Shown here: piece by piece, positions 8,618 through 19,670 of the stretch
Layout of the letters: every line of letters begins with the position of its first letter
Numbering within the stretch: the stretch's first letter is position 1
Assembly: GCA_934090685.1 (NCBI GenBank)
Contig: CAKOJN010000006.1
Span: 1-64,000 of the forward strand
DNA: 64,000 bases
Source of the DNA: an uncultured Bacilli bacterium
GTDB taxonomy: Bacteria > Bacillota_I > Bacilli_A > RF39 > UBA660
Reading direction: 5' to 3'
Notes under the pieces: generated by a model
Told to the model about the DNA's origin: nothing
The model's database searches: none
The model's input: the letters and a program-made list of their open reading frames with translations, nothing else
Position numbers and translations under genes: made by a program

Positions 8618-8822
8618 AGTATTTATCTGCACTATAATTAATATATTCTCTATATAGTATAGTTGCTTCAATATCATAAAGAGATGCATCTTTTAATTTA
8701 TACTTTGAAAATATACTACATATTATAAATATAATTATACCAATAACAAGTAAAGTACAAGAACTAATTACAATTAATTTTTTCTTATCCATATTAATAA
8801 TTTTATTTTTTATACGCCCCAT
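8610..8822 (-). CDS. Membrane-anchor fragment, first reading frame of a split gene
   Basis: This encodes 70 residues with a basic N-terminus and a single hydrophobic segment (about 16-38), followed by a short extracytoplasmic stretch that ends at TGA within GCATGA. It has an AGGAAGG ribosome site. The short tail reads smoothly into the next frame, so this may be the 5' part of a frameshifted gene rather than an independent small protein. It is the first gene of the VWA/XpaC cluster. The 240 bp upstream of it, to the ffh terminator, are very AT-rich and show nothing else convincing. Confidence 0.5.
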   Translation of the reverse strand: MGRIKNKIINMDKKKLIVISSCTLLVIGIIIFIICSIFSKYKLKDASLYDIEATILYREYINYSADKYYA

Positions 8823-9060
8823 TTAATTTTTCCTTCCTCTAACTTAATTTCTATTTCATAAACACTTTTCTACTATTCTTTCTATTATTTATTTTATCAC
8901 ACATATATTATTTTTCAAAACATTTCTTTAAAAATTTCTATCTAATTATAAAATTCATTTTTTCTATTTTCACTATCTTTCTTCTACAGTACAAACATAA
9001 TACACTACAAATATATGTTTGTCAATAAATTTTTGTATTTTTTTAAAAAGATTTTTTTAT

Positions 9061-9088
9061 AAAATAAAAATAGTATTTCTACTATTTT
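9061..9088 (-). terminator. Terminator of ffh
   Basis: A perfect 9-bp stem, AAAATAGTA with TACTATTTT around a 4-nt loop (9067-9088), overlaps the ffh stop and leads into a T-rich run on the minus strand. Confidence 0.75.
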
Positions 9089-10382
9089 AAAACTTAAAGT
9101 TTTTCATTTTTTTCATCATGTCTTTCATTTGCTCAAATTGTTTAAGAAGTCTATTAACATCCTCAACTTTTTGACCACATCCTTTAGCAATTCTTATCTT
9201 ACGGCTAGACTTAATAATTTCAGGATTTCTTCTTTCTTTAGGTGTCATAGATAATACTATTGCCTCAGTACGAGCCATTATTTTAGGATCAATATTAACA
9301 TTATTAAGCCCCATTTTAGAAGCACCCGGTACTAATTTAAGCAAATTCTCAAGAGGACCTAACTTCTTAATTTGTTTAGTTGTACTTAAGAAATCCTCTA
9401 AATCAAATTTACCTCTTTGCATCTTTTTAGCAGTACTCATAAGTTCATCTTGATCAAGCTTTTCTTCTGTTTGCTCTATTATAGATAATATGTCACCCAT
9501 ACCAAGTATTCTATCAGCAATTCTCTCAGGATAGAATTCACTTAAACCATCAAGTTTTTCAGAATCACCTATTAATTTGATTGGAATATTAGTAAGATGT
9601 CTTAAAGATAAAGCAACTCCACCTTTAGTGTCCCCATCCATTTTAGTAAGTACACATCCAGTTAATTTAAGTTTATCATTAAATCCAGTTATTACATTAA
9701 TCGCATCTTGCCCCATCATCGCATCAATAACAAGTAATGTTTCATTTGGCTTAATTTCATTTTCAATTGAAACAAGTTCATCCATTAACTTCTCATCAAT
9801 TTGAAGTCTACCAGCTGTGTCGATAAGAATGTAATCATAACCCTTTTCTTTAGCATAATTAATACCATTTTTAACTATTTCTACAGGATTACCCTTTCCT
9901 TCTTCATAAACCTCTATACCAAGACTCTTACCTATATCTTTTAGTTGATCTATTGCTGCTGGTCTATAAACATCACATGCAATGAACATAGGTTTCTTAT
10001 GATATTTCTTACGAACCATATTACCTATCTTACCAATAGTAGTAGTTTTACCACCACCTTGAAGACCAACTATCATAGTAATTGTTGGTTTCTTATCAGT
10101 AACCAAAGGACTAGCATCTCCACCCAATAAATCAACAAGTTCATCCTTAAGTATCTTAACAAACATGTCCCCAGGTTTAATACTTTTTCTTACTTCTTCT
10201 CCTAATGCTTTTTCTTTAACTTTATTTGTAAACTCTCTTACTATTTGAACATTAACATCTGCTTCTAATAAACATAATCTTATTTCTCTCATCATATCAC
10301 TAATGTTATCTTCATTAATAACACCACGTGATTTAATATTACTAACTACATTTTGTAATCTTTCACTTAAGTTTTCAAACAT
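9087..10382 (-). CDS. ffh: Signal recognition particle GTPase Ffh (SRP54)
   Basis: This GTPase binds SRP RNA and signal peptides of nascent membrane proteins and delivers them to FtsY. The 431 residues contain an N-terminal helical bundle, the G1 loop GLQGGGKTTT (106-115), DTAGR (about 187-191), TKMDGDTKGG and a methionine-rich M domain. The RNA-binding helix-turn-helix segment includes SRKIRIAKGCG, and the tail is KDMMKKM. Length is close to that of other Ffh proteins. AGGTG precedes the start. It lies 59 bp downstream of rpoC, separated by the rpoC terminator. Confidence 0.98.
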   Translation of the reverse strand: MFENLSERLQNVVSNIKSRGVINEDNISDMMREIRLCLLEADVNVQIVREFTNKVKEKALGEEVRKSIKPGDMFVKILKDELVDLLGGDASPLVTDKKPTITMIVGLQGGGKTTTIGKIGNMVRKKYHKKPMFIACDVYRPAAIDQLKDIGKSLGIEVYEEGKGNPVEIVKNGINYAKEKGYDYILIDTAGRLQIDEKLMDELVSIENEIKPNETLLVIDAMMGQDAINVITGFNDKLKLTGCVLTKMDGDTKGGVALSLRHLTNIPIKLIGDSEKLDGLSEFYPERIADRILGMGDILSIIEQTEEKLDQDELMSTAKKMQRGKFDLEDFLSTTKQIKKLGPLENLLKLVPGASKMGLNNVNIDPKIMARTEAIVLSMTPKERRNPEIIKSSRKIRIAKGCGQKVEDVNRLLKQFEQMKDMMKKMKNFKF

Positions 10383-10426
10383 AATATCACCTATTTAATT
10401 ATAGCATAATTTTTTTATTTAATAAA

Positions 10427-10458
10427 TTAAAAAAGAAAGCACTACATAGCACTTTCTT
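10427..10458 (-). terminator. Terminator of rpoBC
   Basis: A 12-bp stem (10433-10444 with 10447-10458, including G-U pairs) overlaps the rpoC stop and is followed by six T on the minus strand. Confidence 0.85.
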
Positions 10459-13400
10459 CAGTATCATTTTCATTGCTATTGTCTTTGTCTTCAATAGCAT
10501 CTACTGTCTCATCATCCTCGTCTGTTGCTAAGAACTTTTCTTCTAATACTTCAGCAGCATCATCATCTAAAAGTTCATTTTTAAGCATAACTTCAATATT
10601 GTTATATTGTTTAGCACCAGTACCAGCAGGAATTAATTTACCAAGAATAACATTTTCTTTAAGACCGTTTAACATATCTACTTTACCACGAGTAGCAGCA
10701 TCTGTTAATATTCTAGTTGTTTCTTGGAATGATGCGGCAGATAAGAATGAATCTGTTTCTAAAGATGCCTTAGTAATACCAAGCATTACAGGTTTACCAG
10801 TAGCTGGAACACCACCTGATAATATTATAGGTTTATTTACTTCAGCAAATTCTCTTAATGTTACAGAAAGACCTTCTATTAAGTTTGTATCTCCTGGATC
10901 AACAATCTTAATCTTAGTGATCATTCTCTTAACAACAGTCTCAACATGTTTATCTGAAACATCAACACCTTGACTCTTATAAACTTTTTGAATTTCTTTT
11001 AGAATATATCCTTGTACAGTAGTTGGATCAGTAACGGCAAGTAATTCTTTAGGTGATACACTACCTTCAGTTAAAGATTGTCCAGCAACTACAACATCAC
11101 CTTTTTCAACTTTAAGTTTAGAGTTATATTGAGTTACATGTTCACGAGTTTCAACATCATTAGTAATATATATTTTAAATCTACCTTTTTCTTCACTTAC
11201 TTTAGTTATCTTACCATTTATTTCAGCAATAGTAGCTTTTGCTTTTGGAATTCTAGCTTCAAATAGTTCTTCAACTCTTGGAAGACCTTGAGTGATATCA
11301 GCAGCAGATGCAACACCACCAGTATGGAATGTTCTCATTGTAAGTTGTGTACCTGGCTCACCAATTGATTGAGCAGCCATGATACCTACAGCTTCACCAA
11401 CTTCAACAACATTTCCAGTTGCTAAGTTAAGACCATAACATTTTTGACATACACCACTTGCAGATTTACAAGTAAGTACGCTTCTAATTTCCATCTTAGT
11501 AATGCCAGATTCAACAATCTTATCAGCAATTCTTTCAGTGATAAGAGCGCCCTTATCAACAAGTACTTCCTTAGTTTCAGGATGTAATACTTTTTGATTA
11601 GAATATCTACCAACAATTCTATCCCTAAATGTTTCTATAACAGAACCATTTTCATCTACAAATGCTTCAACTTCAATACCTTGAATAGTTCCACAGTCTT
11701 CTTCTTTAACAATTATATCTTGAACAACATCAACTAAACGTCTTGTTAAGTATCCAGCATCAGCTGTCTTTAAGGCAGTATCAGCTGTACCTTTTCTAGA
11801 ACCGTGTGTTGATAAGAAGAATTCTTGAACATCTAATCCTTCACGGAATGAAGCAAGAATTGGTATTTCTACTTGACCACCATCTGGTTTAGCCATAATA
11901 CCTCTCATACCAGCAAGTTGTCCTAATTGGTTAGCAGAACCTCTGGCACCTGAATTAATAATCATTGAAAGAGGATTTTCAACATCTTCTTTTAATATAT
12001 CACCTAATCTACCTTGTACATTATTAGTAGCATCAGTCCATAATTTAATAACTTTATTATGTCTTTCTTCATCAGTGATAAGACCTCTTTTAAATTGTTT
12101 ATTAATCTTTTCGATAGTAGCATTAGTCTCAGCAATAATAGTTTCTTTTTCGTGATTAACAGGTATATCAGAAAGAGAAATTGTAATACCAGACTTAGTA
12201 CTATATTTGAAACCTAAATCTTTTAATTTATCTAAAAATATAGAAGTTTCAGTAGTTTTATATCTCTTAAATATTTGAGCAATTATTTTTCCTAAATCTT
12301 TTTTAATTAAAGCAGGAATTATTGGTAACTTAGCAACCTCTTCAGGAAGATTTTTACCTTTTTCAATAAAGAACTTATCTGGAGTCATAAACTCAATATT
12401 TTCTTTACTACCTTCATTTATATAAGGATATGTGTCTGGGAATATTTCATTGAATATTATTTTACCAGCAGTTGTTACTAAATATTTATCTTTTTGCTCA
12501 TCAGTCCAAACTTTATGTTTAAATGCTTTAGTTGGAATGCATATTCTTGTATGAAGAGTAATATCTCTTCTTTCATATGCCATTAAAGCCTCATTAGGAT
12601 CTTTATAAGCCTTACCTTCATTTTCTTCTCCAGCTATTTCAAGAGTTAGATAATAGTTACCTAATACCATATCTTGTGAAGGAGTAACAATAGGTTTTCC
12701 ATCCTTAGGATCAAGAATGTTATTAGCACCTAGCATTAATAATCTAGCTTCTGCTTGTGCCTCTTCACTAATTGGAATGTGGATAGCCATTTGGTCACCA
12801 TCGAAGTCTGCATTGAATCCACCACAAACTAGAGGGTGTAATCTTAAGGCTTTACCACTTACTAAAACTGGTTCGAATGCTTGAATTGAAAGTCTATGTA
12901 GTGTAGGAGCACGGTTTAATAATACTGGATGTTCACAAATAACATCTTCTACTACATCCCATACTCTTTCATCTTGAACATCAATTATCTTCTTAGCAGC
13001 TTTAATATTATGTGCAATTCCTCTTTCAACTAATTGTTGCATAACATATGGTTTAAATAATTCTAAAGCCATATCTTTTGGAACACCACATTGATACATT
13101 TTAAGACTTGGACCAACTACGATAACAGAACGACCAGAATAGTCAACTCTCTTACCTAATAAGTTTTGTCTAAATCTACCTTGTTTACCTTTTAACATTG
13201 ATGATAATGATTTTAATGGTCTATTTCCTACACCTTGTACACTTCTACCACGTCTACCATTATCAATTAAAGCATCTACTGCTTCTTGAAGCATTCTCTT
13301 TTCATTTTGAACAATGATAGTTGGAGCTTCTAATTCTAATAATTTTTTAAGACGATTATTTCTATTAATAATTCTTCTATATAAATCATTTAAGTCAGAA

Positions 13401-14152
13401 GTAGCAAATCTTCCACCAGGAAGTTGAATCATTGGTCTTAAATCTGGTGGTATAACTGGAAGTACATCAAGTATCATCCATTCAGGTCTATTACCACTTT
13501 CTAAGAAAGAATTTAAACAATCTAATCTCTTAACTAATCTTAATTTCTTTTGTCCTTGAGCTTTTTCTACTTCTTTCTTTAATTCTTCTACTTCTTTTTC
13601 TAAATCTACTTCACATAATAATTGTTTAATAGCTTCAGCACCCATTCCAACTTTAAAGTCATCACCATATTTTTCATAATAAGCTCTATACTCTTTATCA
13701 GATAATGTTTGCTTTTTAGCAAGAGGTGCAATACCTGGATCTAAAACAATATAACTTACGAAATATAATACTTCTTCAAGTTCACGAGGACTAATATCTA
13801 AAACAAGTCCCATTTTAGGAGGTACACCCTTTGCATACCAAATGTGAGAAACAGGACTAGCAAGTTCAATATGTCCCATTCTCTCTCTTCTTACTTTAGC
13901 ACGAGTAACTTCAACACCACATCTGTCACAAATAACATTTTTATATCTTAATCTCTTGTATTTCTTACAAGTACATTCAAAGTCTTTAGTTGGACCAAAT
14001 ATTTTCTCACAGAAAAGTCCATCTCTTTCAGGGTTTAATGTTCTATAGTTAATTGTCTCAGGTTTTTTAACTTCTCCATAAGACCATTCTCTTATTTTAT
14101 CCGGGGATGCTATACCAATACGAATTCCATCAAATTCATTAACTTCCATCAT
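10442..14152 (-). CDS. rpoC: DNA-directed RNA polymerase subunit beta'
   Basis: This is the largest RNA polymerase subunit, carrying half the active site. At 1236 residues it is close to the usual Bacillota length. Visible landmarks are the N-terminal zinc cluster (ECTCKKYK and CDRCGVEV), the catalytic Mg-binding [10 protein letters not shown] near residue 450, the second zinc site ([13 protein letters not shown]) and the trigger-loop region ending in [17 protein letters not shown] short acidic tail ends the protein. The first ATG overlaps the rpoB stop (TAATG) and has GGGGTGA before it; a second ATG follows immediately. Confidence 0.99.
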   Translation of the reverse strand: MMEVNEFDGIRIGIASPDKIREWSYGEVKKPETINYRTLNPERDGLFCEKIFGPTKDFECTCKKYKRLRYKNVICDRCGVEVTRAKVRRERMGHIELASPVSHIWYAKGVPPKMGLVLDISPRELEEVLYFVSYIVLDPGIAPLAKKQTLSDKEYRAYYEKYGDDFKVGMGAEAIKQLLCEVDLEKEVEELKKEVEKAQGQKKLRLVKRLDCLNSFLESGNRPEWMILDVLPVIPPDLRPMIQLPGGRFATSDLNDLYRRIINRNNRLKKLLELEAPTIIVQNEKRMLQEAVDALIDNGRRGRSVQGVGNRPLKSLSSMLKGKQGRFRQNLLGKRVDYSGRSVIVVGPSLKMYQCGVPKDMALELFKPYVMQQLVERGIAHNIKAAKKIIDVQDERVWDVVEDVICEHPVLLNRAPTLHRLSIQAFEPVLVSGKALRLHPLVCGGFNADFDGDQMAIHIPISEEAQAEARLLMLGANNILDPKDGKPIVTPSQDMVLGNYYLTLEIAGEENEGKAYKDPNEALMAYERRDITLHTRICIPTKAFKHKVWTDEQKDKYLVTTAGKIIFNEIFPDTYPYINEGSKENIEFMTPDKFFIEKGKNLPEEVAKLPIIPALIKKDLGKIIAQIFKRYKTTETSIFLDKLKDLGFKYSTKSGITISLSDIPVNHEKETIIAETNATIEKINKQFKRGLITDEERHNKVIKLWTDATNNVQGRLGDILKEDVENPLSMIINSGARGSANQLGQLAGMRGIMAKPDGGQVEIPILASFREGLDVQEFFLSTHGSRKGTADTALKTADAGYLTRRLVDVVQDIIVKEEDCGTIQGIEVEAFVDENGSVIETFRDRIVGRYSNQKVLHPETKEVLVDKGALITERIADKIVESGITKMEIRSVLTCKSASGVCQKCYGLNLATGNVVEVGEAVGIMAAQSIGEPGTQLTMRTFHTGGVASAADITQGLPRVEELFEARIPKAKATIAEINGKITKVSEEKGRFKIYITNDVETREHVTQYNSKLKVEKGDVVVAGQSLTEGSVSPKELLAVTDPTTVQGYILKEIQKVYKSQGVDVSDKHVETVVKRMITKIKIVDPGDTNLIEGLSVTLREFAEVNKPIILSGGVPATGKPVMLGITKASLETDSFLSAASFQETTRILTDAATRGKVDMLNGLKENVILGKLIPAGTGAKQYNNIEVMLKNELLDDDAAEVLEEKFLATDEDDETVDAIEDKDNSNENDTEESAM

Positions 14153-17100
14153 TATTCTTCACCCCTTTCGTATGCATCATCTTGAAAATCATCAAGACCA
14201 TACTCTTCTTTATAATCTAAATCATCATCTTCATTAAACTCTTCGTCGAATTCATCATCAAATTCATCTTCATCTTCAGGTTGTACATCTTCATAATCAC
14301 TTTCATCTTCTGATGATTCTTCTTCAACATCTTGTTTACCTATTTCTTCAATAGATACAGGTGTATCATCTTTGTCTTCTTCTTTTTCAAGTTCTTTAAT
14401 ATCTTTCAAAGATCCATCTTTATTTATTATTTGAACATCTAATCCTAAAGCTTGGAATTCTTTAATTAATACTCTAAATGATTCTGGAACACCAGCAGCT
14501 GGGATTGGTTTACCTTTAACAAGCGCTTCATATACTCTAACTCTACCAACAACATCATCAGATTTAATTGTTAGAACTTCTTGTAATATGTGAGCAGCAC
14601 CATATGCATATAATGCCCAAACTTCCATTTCTCCGAATCTTTGACCACCAAATTGTGCTTTACCACCTAATGGTTGTTGAGTAACTAAACTATAAGGTCC
14701 TGTTGCTCTTGCATGGATCTTATCATCAACCATGTGAACAAGTCTAATCATGTACATAACACCAACAGCTACTCTCTTATCAAACTTTTCACCAGTTCTA
14801 CCATCATATAACCATGTCTTATAATCAGGAGAAAGTCCAGCTTCTTTAGTTTGCTCTTGAATATCTTCTTCAGTAGCACTGTTGAAGATTGGAGTTGCAT
14901 AGTGAACACCTAATTTTTTACCAGCCATTCCTAAATGTAACTCTAAGATTTGTCCTAAGTTCATACGAGAAGGAACACCTAATGGATTTAATATAATATC
15001 AACAGGAGTACCATCTGGTAAATATGGCATATCTTCACTTGGTAATATTAATGAACAAACACCTTTGTTACCATGACGCCCGGCCATTTTATCTCCGACT
15101 TGGATTTTTCTTTTCTTAACTATATATACTCTAACTACTTTAGAAACACCAGCTGGAAGTTCATCTGAGTTTTCCTTAGTAAATATTTGTACATCATGTA
15201 CTATACCAGAACATCCATGTGAAACTCTTAATGAAGTATCTCTAACTTCTCTAGTTTTTTCACCGAATATTGCATGTAATAATTTTTCTTCACTTGATAA
15301 TTCTTGCATTCCCTTAGGAGTAACTTTACCAACAAGAATATCATTTTCTTTAATTTCAGTACCTATTCTAATAATACCATTCTCATCAAGATTCTTTCTT
15401 GCATCTTCACTAATATTAGGAATATCTCTTGTGAATTCTTCTGGTCCTAACTTAGTATCTCTACATTCAATTTCTTTCATTTCGATATGAACAGAAGTTA
15501 ATACATCATCTCTAACAATTCTTTCATTTAGGATAACTGCATCTTCATAGTTATATCCATTATAAGTCATGAATGCTACTACTAAGTTCTTACCTAATGC
15601 TATTTCACCTTGATCAGTACTTGGTCCATCAGCAATAATTTCGCCTTTGTGAACTTTATCACCTTTGTGAACAATAGGTCTTTGATTATAACAAGTTTCA
15701 TTGTTACTTCTTTGATAACTAATTAATTCATAAGTTCTCTTTTCCTCAAGACCTTTAACAATTATTTTCTTAGCATCAACATATTCAACAACACCATCTA
15801 TATCACAAACAACTGAACATCCAGAATCTCTTGCTATTGCAGCTTCTACACCAGTTCCTACTATTGGAGCTTCTGTAATCATTAGTGGTACAGCTTGTCT
15901 TTGCATGTTTGCACCCATCAATGTACGGTTTGCATCATCATGTTCCATAAATGGAATCATACTTGTAGTAACAGATACGATTTGTGATGGAGATACATCA
16001 ATATAATCTACCTTTTCTTTTGGTACGATTAAGTTATCTTTAGCAAATCTAACTGGTACTTTATCTTCAATTATATTACCATTTTTATCAACATCAATTG
16101 TTGCTTGACTAATATAATAATCTTCTTCTTCATCAGCAGTCATGTAAACCATTTCATCTGTAACTTTACAATCAACTACTTTTCTATATGGAGTCATTAT
16201 AAATCCATATTCATTTATTTTTGCATAGCTTGCAAGTGATGTGATAAGACCAATGTTTTGACCTTCTGGAGTTTCAATTGGACAGATTCTACCATAGTGA
16301 GATGGATTAACATCACGAACCTCCATACCTGCTCTATCTCTTGACAAACCACCTGGTCCTAATGCACTAAGTCTTCTCTTATCATTTAATTCTGATAATG
16401 GGTTAATTTGTTCCATGAATTTAGAAAGTTGACTACTACCAAAGAATTCTTTTAAGGCAGCAGTAACTGGTCTAATATTAATTAATGACTTAGGAGTAAC
16501 TGCATCAATTTCTTGAGTAGACATCTTATCTCTAATTTGTCTTTCCATTCTAGCAACACCAATTCTAAATTGATTTTGAATTAATTCTCCTACTTGTCTT
16601 ACACGTCTATTTCCTAAGTGATCTATTTCATCATACTTACCAATACCATATAATAAACAAATATAATATGATAAAGAAGCATAAACATCAGAAATAGTAA
16701 GTCTCTTAGTATCAATAGTTTGATCATTACCTATTATTTTAACAATGTTTCCACTATCGTCATTAGCATATACTAAAACTTCTTGGATTTTATTATATGT
16801 ATCTAACTCTTCATTAATAGTTACTTCTTTAACACCATAACCAGCTTCGAATACAGGTTTTAATGTTTCTAATACTTCCTTAGTAACTAATGTACCCTTC
16901 TTACATATAACTTCCCCATCAACTTTAATATCTTGTGCTAATTTAGCATTTAATAATCTATCAATAACATTAAGTTTTTTATTGAATTTATATCTACCAA
17001 CTTTGCCTAAGTCATATCTAAATTTATCAAAGAATCTAACTATTAATTGATTCTTAGCTGAATCTAGAGTAGCAGGTTCACCTGGTCTTAATTTTTCATA

Positions 17101-17808
17101 TATTTCGATTAATGCCTCATCAGTATTCTTAGTTGAATCTTTTTCAAGTGTATTGATTAAGTATTCATCTTTACCAAACAATTCAAGTATTTCATCATTA
17201 CTTGATAAACCCAATGCTCTTAATAATGTAGTAACTGTAACTTTTCTAGTTCTATCAATTCTTACATATAAAATACCCCTGGCATCTAATTCATATTCTA
17301 GCCAAGTACCTTTATTAGGTCTAACTTCACTTGAAATAATATTTCTACCATTCTTATCAATTTCACTCTTATAATAACAAGATGGTCCCATAACTAATTG
17401 AGAGTTTATTACTCTTTCAGCACCATTAATAATAAATGATGCAGTATCAGTCATTAAAGGCATATCGCCTAAGAAAACTTCTTGTTCCTTAACCTCTCCT
17501 GTTTCATTGATAAATAGTCTTGCTTTTACCTTTAAAGGAGCTGCATAAGTAACTTTTCTTTCACGACTTTCCTTAACTGAATATTTAGGCTCTTCAAAAT
17601 AATAATCACCAAATTCAAGTGATAAAGAACCTGAAAAACTTTCAACTGGGAAAATATCTTCAAATACTTCCTTTATTCCTTCCTTTAAAAATAAGTCAAA
17701 TGAGTCTTTCTGTACTTCTAGTAAATTTGAAAGCTCTAGTGTACTGTATTTTGTTGAGAAACTTCTTCTTTCTCTATGGTCACCAAATTTTACTGTTTTG
17801 TATGCCAC
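14152..17808 (-). CDS. rpoB: DNA-directed RNA polymerase subunit beta
   Basis: This is the beta subunit of RNA polymerase, 1218 residues including an acidic tail of roughly 90 residues rich in Asp and Glu. Translation starts at a GTG (17808) preceded by GGGGTG. The rifampicin-pocket region is present (about residues 457-485), but the positions matching E. coli Gln513, Asp516 and His526 are Lys463, Glu466 and Asp476. His-to-Asp and Gln-to-Lys changes there give resistance in E. coli and Mycobacterium. [12 protein letters not shown], the conserved catalytic-site segment, is intact. It is coupled to rpoC by TAATG. Confidence 0.99.
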   Translation of the reverse strand: MAYKTVKFGDHRERRSFSTKYSTLELSNLLEVQKDSFDLFLKEGIKEVFEDIFPVESFSGSLSLEFGDYYFEEPKYSVKESRERKVTYAAPLKVKARLFINETGEVKEQEVFLGDMPLMTDTASFIINGAERVINSQLVMGPSCYYKSEIDKNGRNIISSEVRPNKGTWLEYELDARGILYVRIDRTRKVTVTTLLRALGLSSNDEILELFGKDEYLINTLEKDSTKNTDEALIEIYEKLRPGEPATLDSAKNQLIVRFFDKFRYDLGKVGRYKFNKKLNVIDRLLNAKLAQDIKVDGEVICKKGTLVTKEVLETLKPVFEAGYGVKEVTINEELDTYNKIQEVLVYANDDSGNIVKIIGNDQTIDTKRLTISDVYASLSYYICLLYGIGKYDEIDHLGNRRVRQVGELIQNQFRIGVARMERQIRDKMSTQEIDAVTPKSLINIRPVTAALKEFFGSSQLSKFMEQINPLSELNDKRRLSALGPGGLSRDRAGMEVRDVNPSHYGRICPIETPEGQNIGLITSLASYAKINEYGFIMTPYRKVVDCKVTDEMVYMTADEEEDYYISQATIDVDKNGNIIEDKVPVRFAKDNLIVPKEKVDYIDVSPSQIVSVTTSMIPFMEHDDANRTLMGANMQRQAVPLMITEAPIVGTGVEAAIARDSGCSVVCDIDGVVEYVDAKKIIVKGLEEKRTYELISYQRSNNETCYNQRPIVHKGDKVHKGEIIADGPSTDQGEIALGKNLVVAFMTYNGYNYEDAVILNERIVRDDVLTSVHIEMKEIECRDTKLGPEEFTRDIPNISEDARKNLDENGIIRIGTEIKENDILVGKVTPKGMQELSSEEKLLHAIFGEKTREVRDTSLRVSHGCSGIVHDVQIFTKENSDELPAGVSKVVRVYIVKKRKIQVGDKMAGRHGNKGVCSLILPSEDMPYLPDGTPVDIILNPLGVPSRMNLGQILELHLGMAGKKLGVHYATPIFNSATEEDIQEQTKEAGLSPDYKTWLYDGRTGEKFDKRVAVGVMYMIRLVHMVDDKIHARATGPYSLVTQQPLGGKAQFGGQRFGEMEVWALYAYGAAHILQEVLTIKSDDVVGRVRVYEALVKGKPIPAAGVPESFRVLIKEFQALGLDVQIINKDGSLKDIKELEKEEDKDDTPVSIEEIGKQDVEEESSEDESDYEDVQPEDEDEFDDEFDEEFNEDDDLDYKEEYGLDDFQDDAYERGEE

Positions 17809-17879
17809 TATTTCACCCCAATCCTAAATTTTTAAAGAACACAAATTTTAAAAATAAAACAAATGTACTGCAATATAAA

Positions 17880-17909
17880 ATTTTACCACAACACTTTTCA
17901 ATAAGTCAA
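17880..17909 (-). promoter_or_regulatory. Promoter upstream of rpoB
   Basis: TTGACT (17909-17904) and TAAAAT (17885-17880) are separated by 18 bp on the minus strand, giving an untranslated leader of roughly 65 nt before the GTG of rpoB. The L7/L12 terminator and ybxB lie upstream, so rpoBC can be expressed apart from the ribosomal protein genes. Confidence 0.7.
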
Positions 17910-17937
17910 TAATAATTTGCCAAAATTGTAAACTTTA

Positions 17938-18537
17938 TTAACATTTCTTTGCTCTATAAATAAAATATCCTTTATCTCTATTTATAATTTCAACATTTAT
18001 ACTATTTTCTTCTAGTATCTTCTTTATACTTAAAGCACCTTGATCCTTACGAATAACATAATATAAAAGTCCGTTATCTTCTAAATGATCAAAAGCACCA
18101 ATTAGTATCTCTAATAATTTTTCTTTACCTATCCTTATAGGTGGGTTAGTAATGATAATATCGTATTTACCTTCTACATTTTCATAAACGTTACTTACAT
18201 ATGTTTTACCTTTAAAATCTTTATATCTTTTTATATTCATATTAGTTAGATGAACAGCTCTTTTATTAATATCAATCATTTCAACGTAACTATCTGTTAC
18301 TCTACTAACCATTATACCAAGAAATCCATAGCCACATCCTACATCAAGAACGCGTTTTTCATTAATATCATTTTCTTTTAAATATGTTTCGATTAGTAAT
18401 CTACTTCCATAATCAATATTATTTTTACTAAATACTCCATTATCACTATAAAATATGAAAAAAGAAGAATTATATTTGTAACTTAACTCTCTAATTTCAC
18501 TTTTTAAGTTCTTATCATTTTCAAAATAATGACTCAT
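17938..18537 (-). CDS. ybxB: Class I SAM-dependent methyltransferase (YbxB/RsmC-like)
   Basis: This is a probable RNA guanine-N2 methyltransferase of the small RsmC type. The 199 residues carry the SAM-binding motif VLDVGCGYGFLG and the catalytic NPPI (in ITNPPIRIG), which is typical of N2-guanine or N6-adenine methyltransferases. The position between rplL and rpoB is the same as Bacillus ybxB, which supports the assignment. GGAG precedes the ATG. The exact target nucleotide is unknown. Confidence 0.9.
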   Translation of the reverse strand: MSHYFENDKNLKSEIRELSYKYNSSFFIFYSDNGVFSKNNIDYGSRLLIETYLKENDINEKRVLDVGCGYGFLGIMVSRVTDSYVEMIDINKRAVHLTNMNIKRYKDFKGKTYVSNVYENVEGKYDIIITNPPIRIGKEKLLEILIGAFDHLEDNGLLYYVIRKDQGALSIKKILEENSINVEIINRDKGYFIYRAKKC

Positions 18538-18571
18538 AATTCTCCTTCTTCTATTTCTCTCTTATATACGC

Positions 18572-18593
18572 AAAAAAGCCTTAATCAAAAGGC
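18572..18593 (-). terminator. Terminator after rplL
   Basis: The stem GCCTT/AAGGC with a 6-nt loop (18578-18593) is followed by six T on the minus strand. It separates rplJL from ybxB-rpoBC, and some read-through is likely. Confidence 0.75.
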
Positions 18594-18603
18594 CCTTTCA
18601 AAA

Positions 18604-18972
18604 TTAAGCTAATTCTACAGTAGCGCCAGCTTCTTCTAATTTAGCTTTTAATTCTTCAGCTTCACTAGCAGGAATTCCTTCTTTAACATTTCCACCAGCA
18701 TCAGCGATATCTTTAGCTTCTTTAAGTCCTAATCCAGTAGCTTCTCTAATTACTTTAATTACTTGTAATTTTTGAGCTCCAGCACTCTTAAGAACTACAT
18801 TCTTAACACCTGTATCTGCTTCTTCTTCTACTGCAGCAGGAGCAGCAGCAACAGCAACAGCACTTGGATCAACACCAAATTCTTCTTTCATCATATCAAC
18901 TAATTCTTTAACTTCAAGAATAGTTTTTTCTTTTAAAGCTTCAATAATATCTTTGTTTTCAATCTTTGCCAT
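18604..18972 (-). CDS. rplL: Ribosomal protein L7/L12
   Basis: This is the stalk protein of the large ribosomal subunit, recruiting translational GTPases. Its 122 residues show the N-terminal dimerisation helix, an alanine-rich hinge ([14 protein letters not shown]) and the C-terminal domain with [15 protein letters not shown]. The ATG overlaps the rplJ stop (TAATG), giving the usual coupling that helps make several L12 copies per L10. Confidence 0.98.
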   Translation of the reverse strand: MAKIENKDIIEALKEKTILEVKELVDMMKEEFGVDPSAVAVAAAPAAVEEEADTGVKNVVLKSAGAQKLQVIKVIREATGLGLKEAKDIADAGGNVKEGIPASEAEELKAKLEEAGATVELA

Positions 18973-19475
18973 TAGTTATTTCCTCCTTCTTCTAACTTTT
19001 CAGCATATAAATTTAATCCTATACTTAAATTTCTTACATGTTCCATTAAACCACCAGCAAACATTGTAAGTAATCCTTCCATACTTGGTATAGTTGCATA
19101 TTGACTAATTACATCAGTACCAACAACTTCACTATCGATATATCCAACTCTAACTTCAAGTGCTGGATGATCTTTAGCAAATTTACTAACAACCTTTATT
19201 GGTTCAATAATTGAATCAGAGAATAAATAAGCATTTGGACCTTCCATGTAATCATTTAAATCAATATTCTTTTTGCCAAGAGCAATATTCATAAGAGTAT
19301 TTTTATAAACTTTTACATCAGAATTTACTTCTCTTAAACTTTTTCTTAATTCTGCAAATTCAGAAACTGTAAGTCCTTGATAATTTAATAACAAGAATGT
19401 TTTAGAACTATCTAACTTATTAGCTATTTCATTTACAGTGTTTTCTTTTTGTTTAAGAATCTCTTTACTTGCCAT
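18972..19475 (-). CDS. rplJ: Ribosomal protein L10
   Basis: This is the base of the ribosomal stalk, holding the L7/L12 dimers. The ATG at 19475 (N-terminus MASKEIL, 167 residues) is preferred because AAGGAG lies 6 nt upstream; an in-frame ATG 15 nt earlier would bury that site. The [20 protein letters not shown] segment is typical of L10. Expression is governed by the leader directly upstream. Confidence 0.97.
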   Translation of the reverse strand: MASKEILKQKENTVNEIANKLDSSKTFLLLNYQGLTVSEFAELRKSLREVNSDVKVYKNTLMNIALGKKNIDLNDYMEGPNAYLFSDSIIEPIKVVSKFAKDHPALEVRVGYIDSEVVGTDVISQYATIPSMEGLLTMFAGGLMEHVRNLSIGLNLYAEKLEEGGNN

Positions 19476-19490
19476 ATAGTCTCCTTTCAT

Positions 19491-19597
19491 AAATTAAAAA
19501 GTTTCCTCATGACAAGGAAACTGTATAATCGTCATTATAGTTGTTTCCTCGGTAAGATTTATGTTTGCACTTACTGTCTTTGGTCACTTCGATAATG
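19491..19597 (-). promoter_or_regulatory. L10 (rplJL) mRNA leader with attenuator
   Basis: The leader contains the conserved L10-leader features: AAGACAGTAAGTGC, then CTTACCGAGG. A terminator hairpin, GTTTCCT/AGGAAAC with a 7-nt loop (19501-19521), is followed by a T run. An upstream AGGAAAC (19549-19543 on the RNA strand) can pair instead with the 5' arm of that terminator and so form an antiterminator. L10, probably with L12, would bind the leader and favour termination, giving autogenous control. Confidence 0.85.
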
Positions 19598-19626
19598 ATT
19601 ATACAATATAATATTCAATTTGTAAA
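19598..19626 (-). promoter_or_regulatory. Promoter of rplJL
   Basis: TTTACA (19626-19621) and TATAAT (19603-19598) are separated by 17 bp on the minus strand, directly before the L10 leader. Confidence 0.8.
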
Positions 19627-19644
19627 GCACTTTTTGCAAAAACA

Positions 19645-19666
19645 AAATAAAAATTTCTTTTTATTT
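19645..19666 (-). terminator. Terminator of the prepilin-dockerin gene
   Basis: A 9-bp all-AT stem, AAATAAAAA with TTTTTATTT around TTTC, lies just after the stop codon and is followed by a T-rich stretch on the minus strand. Confidence 0.55.
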
Positions 19667-19670
19667 CAAT

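Noticed and set aside
10473..10973. 166-codon plus-strand frame opposite rpoC
   Set aside because: It is the complement of conserved rpoC sequence, with no start signal.
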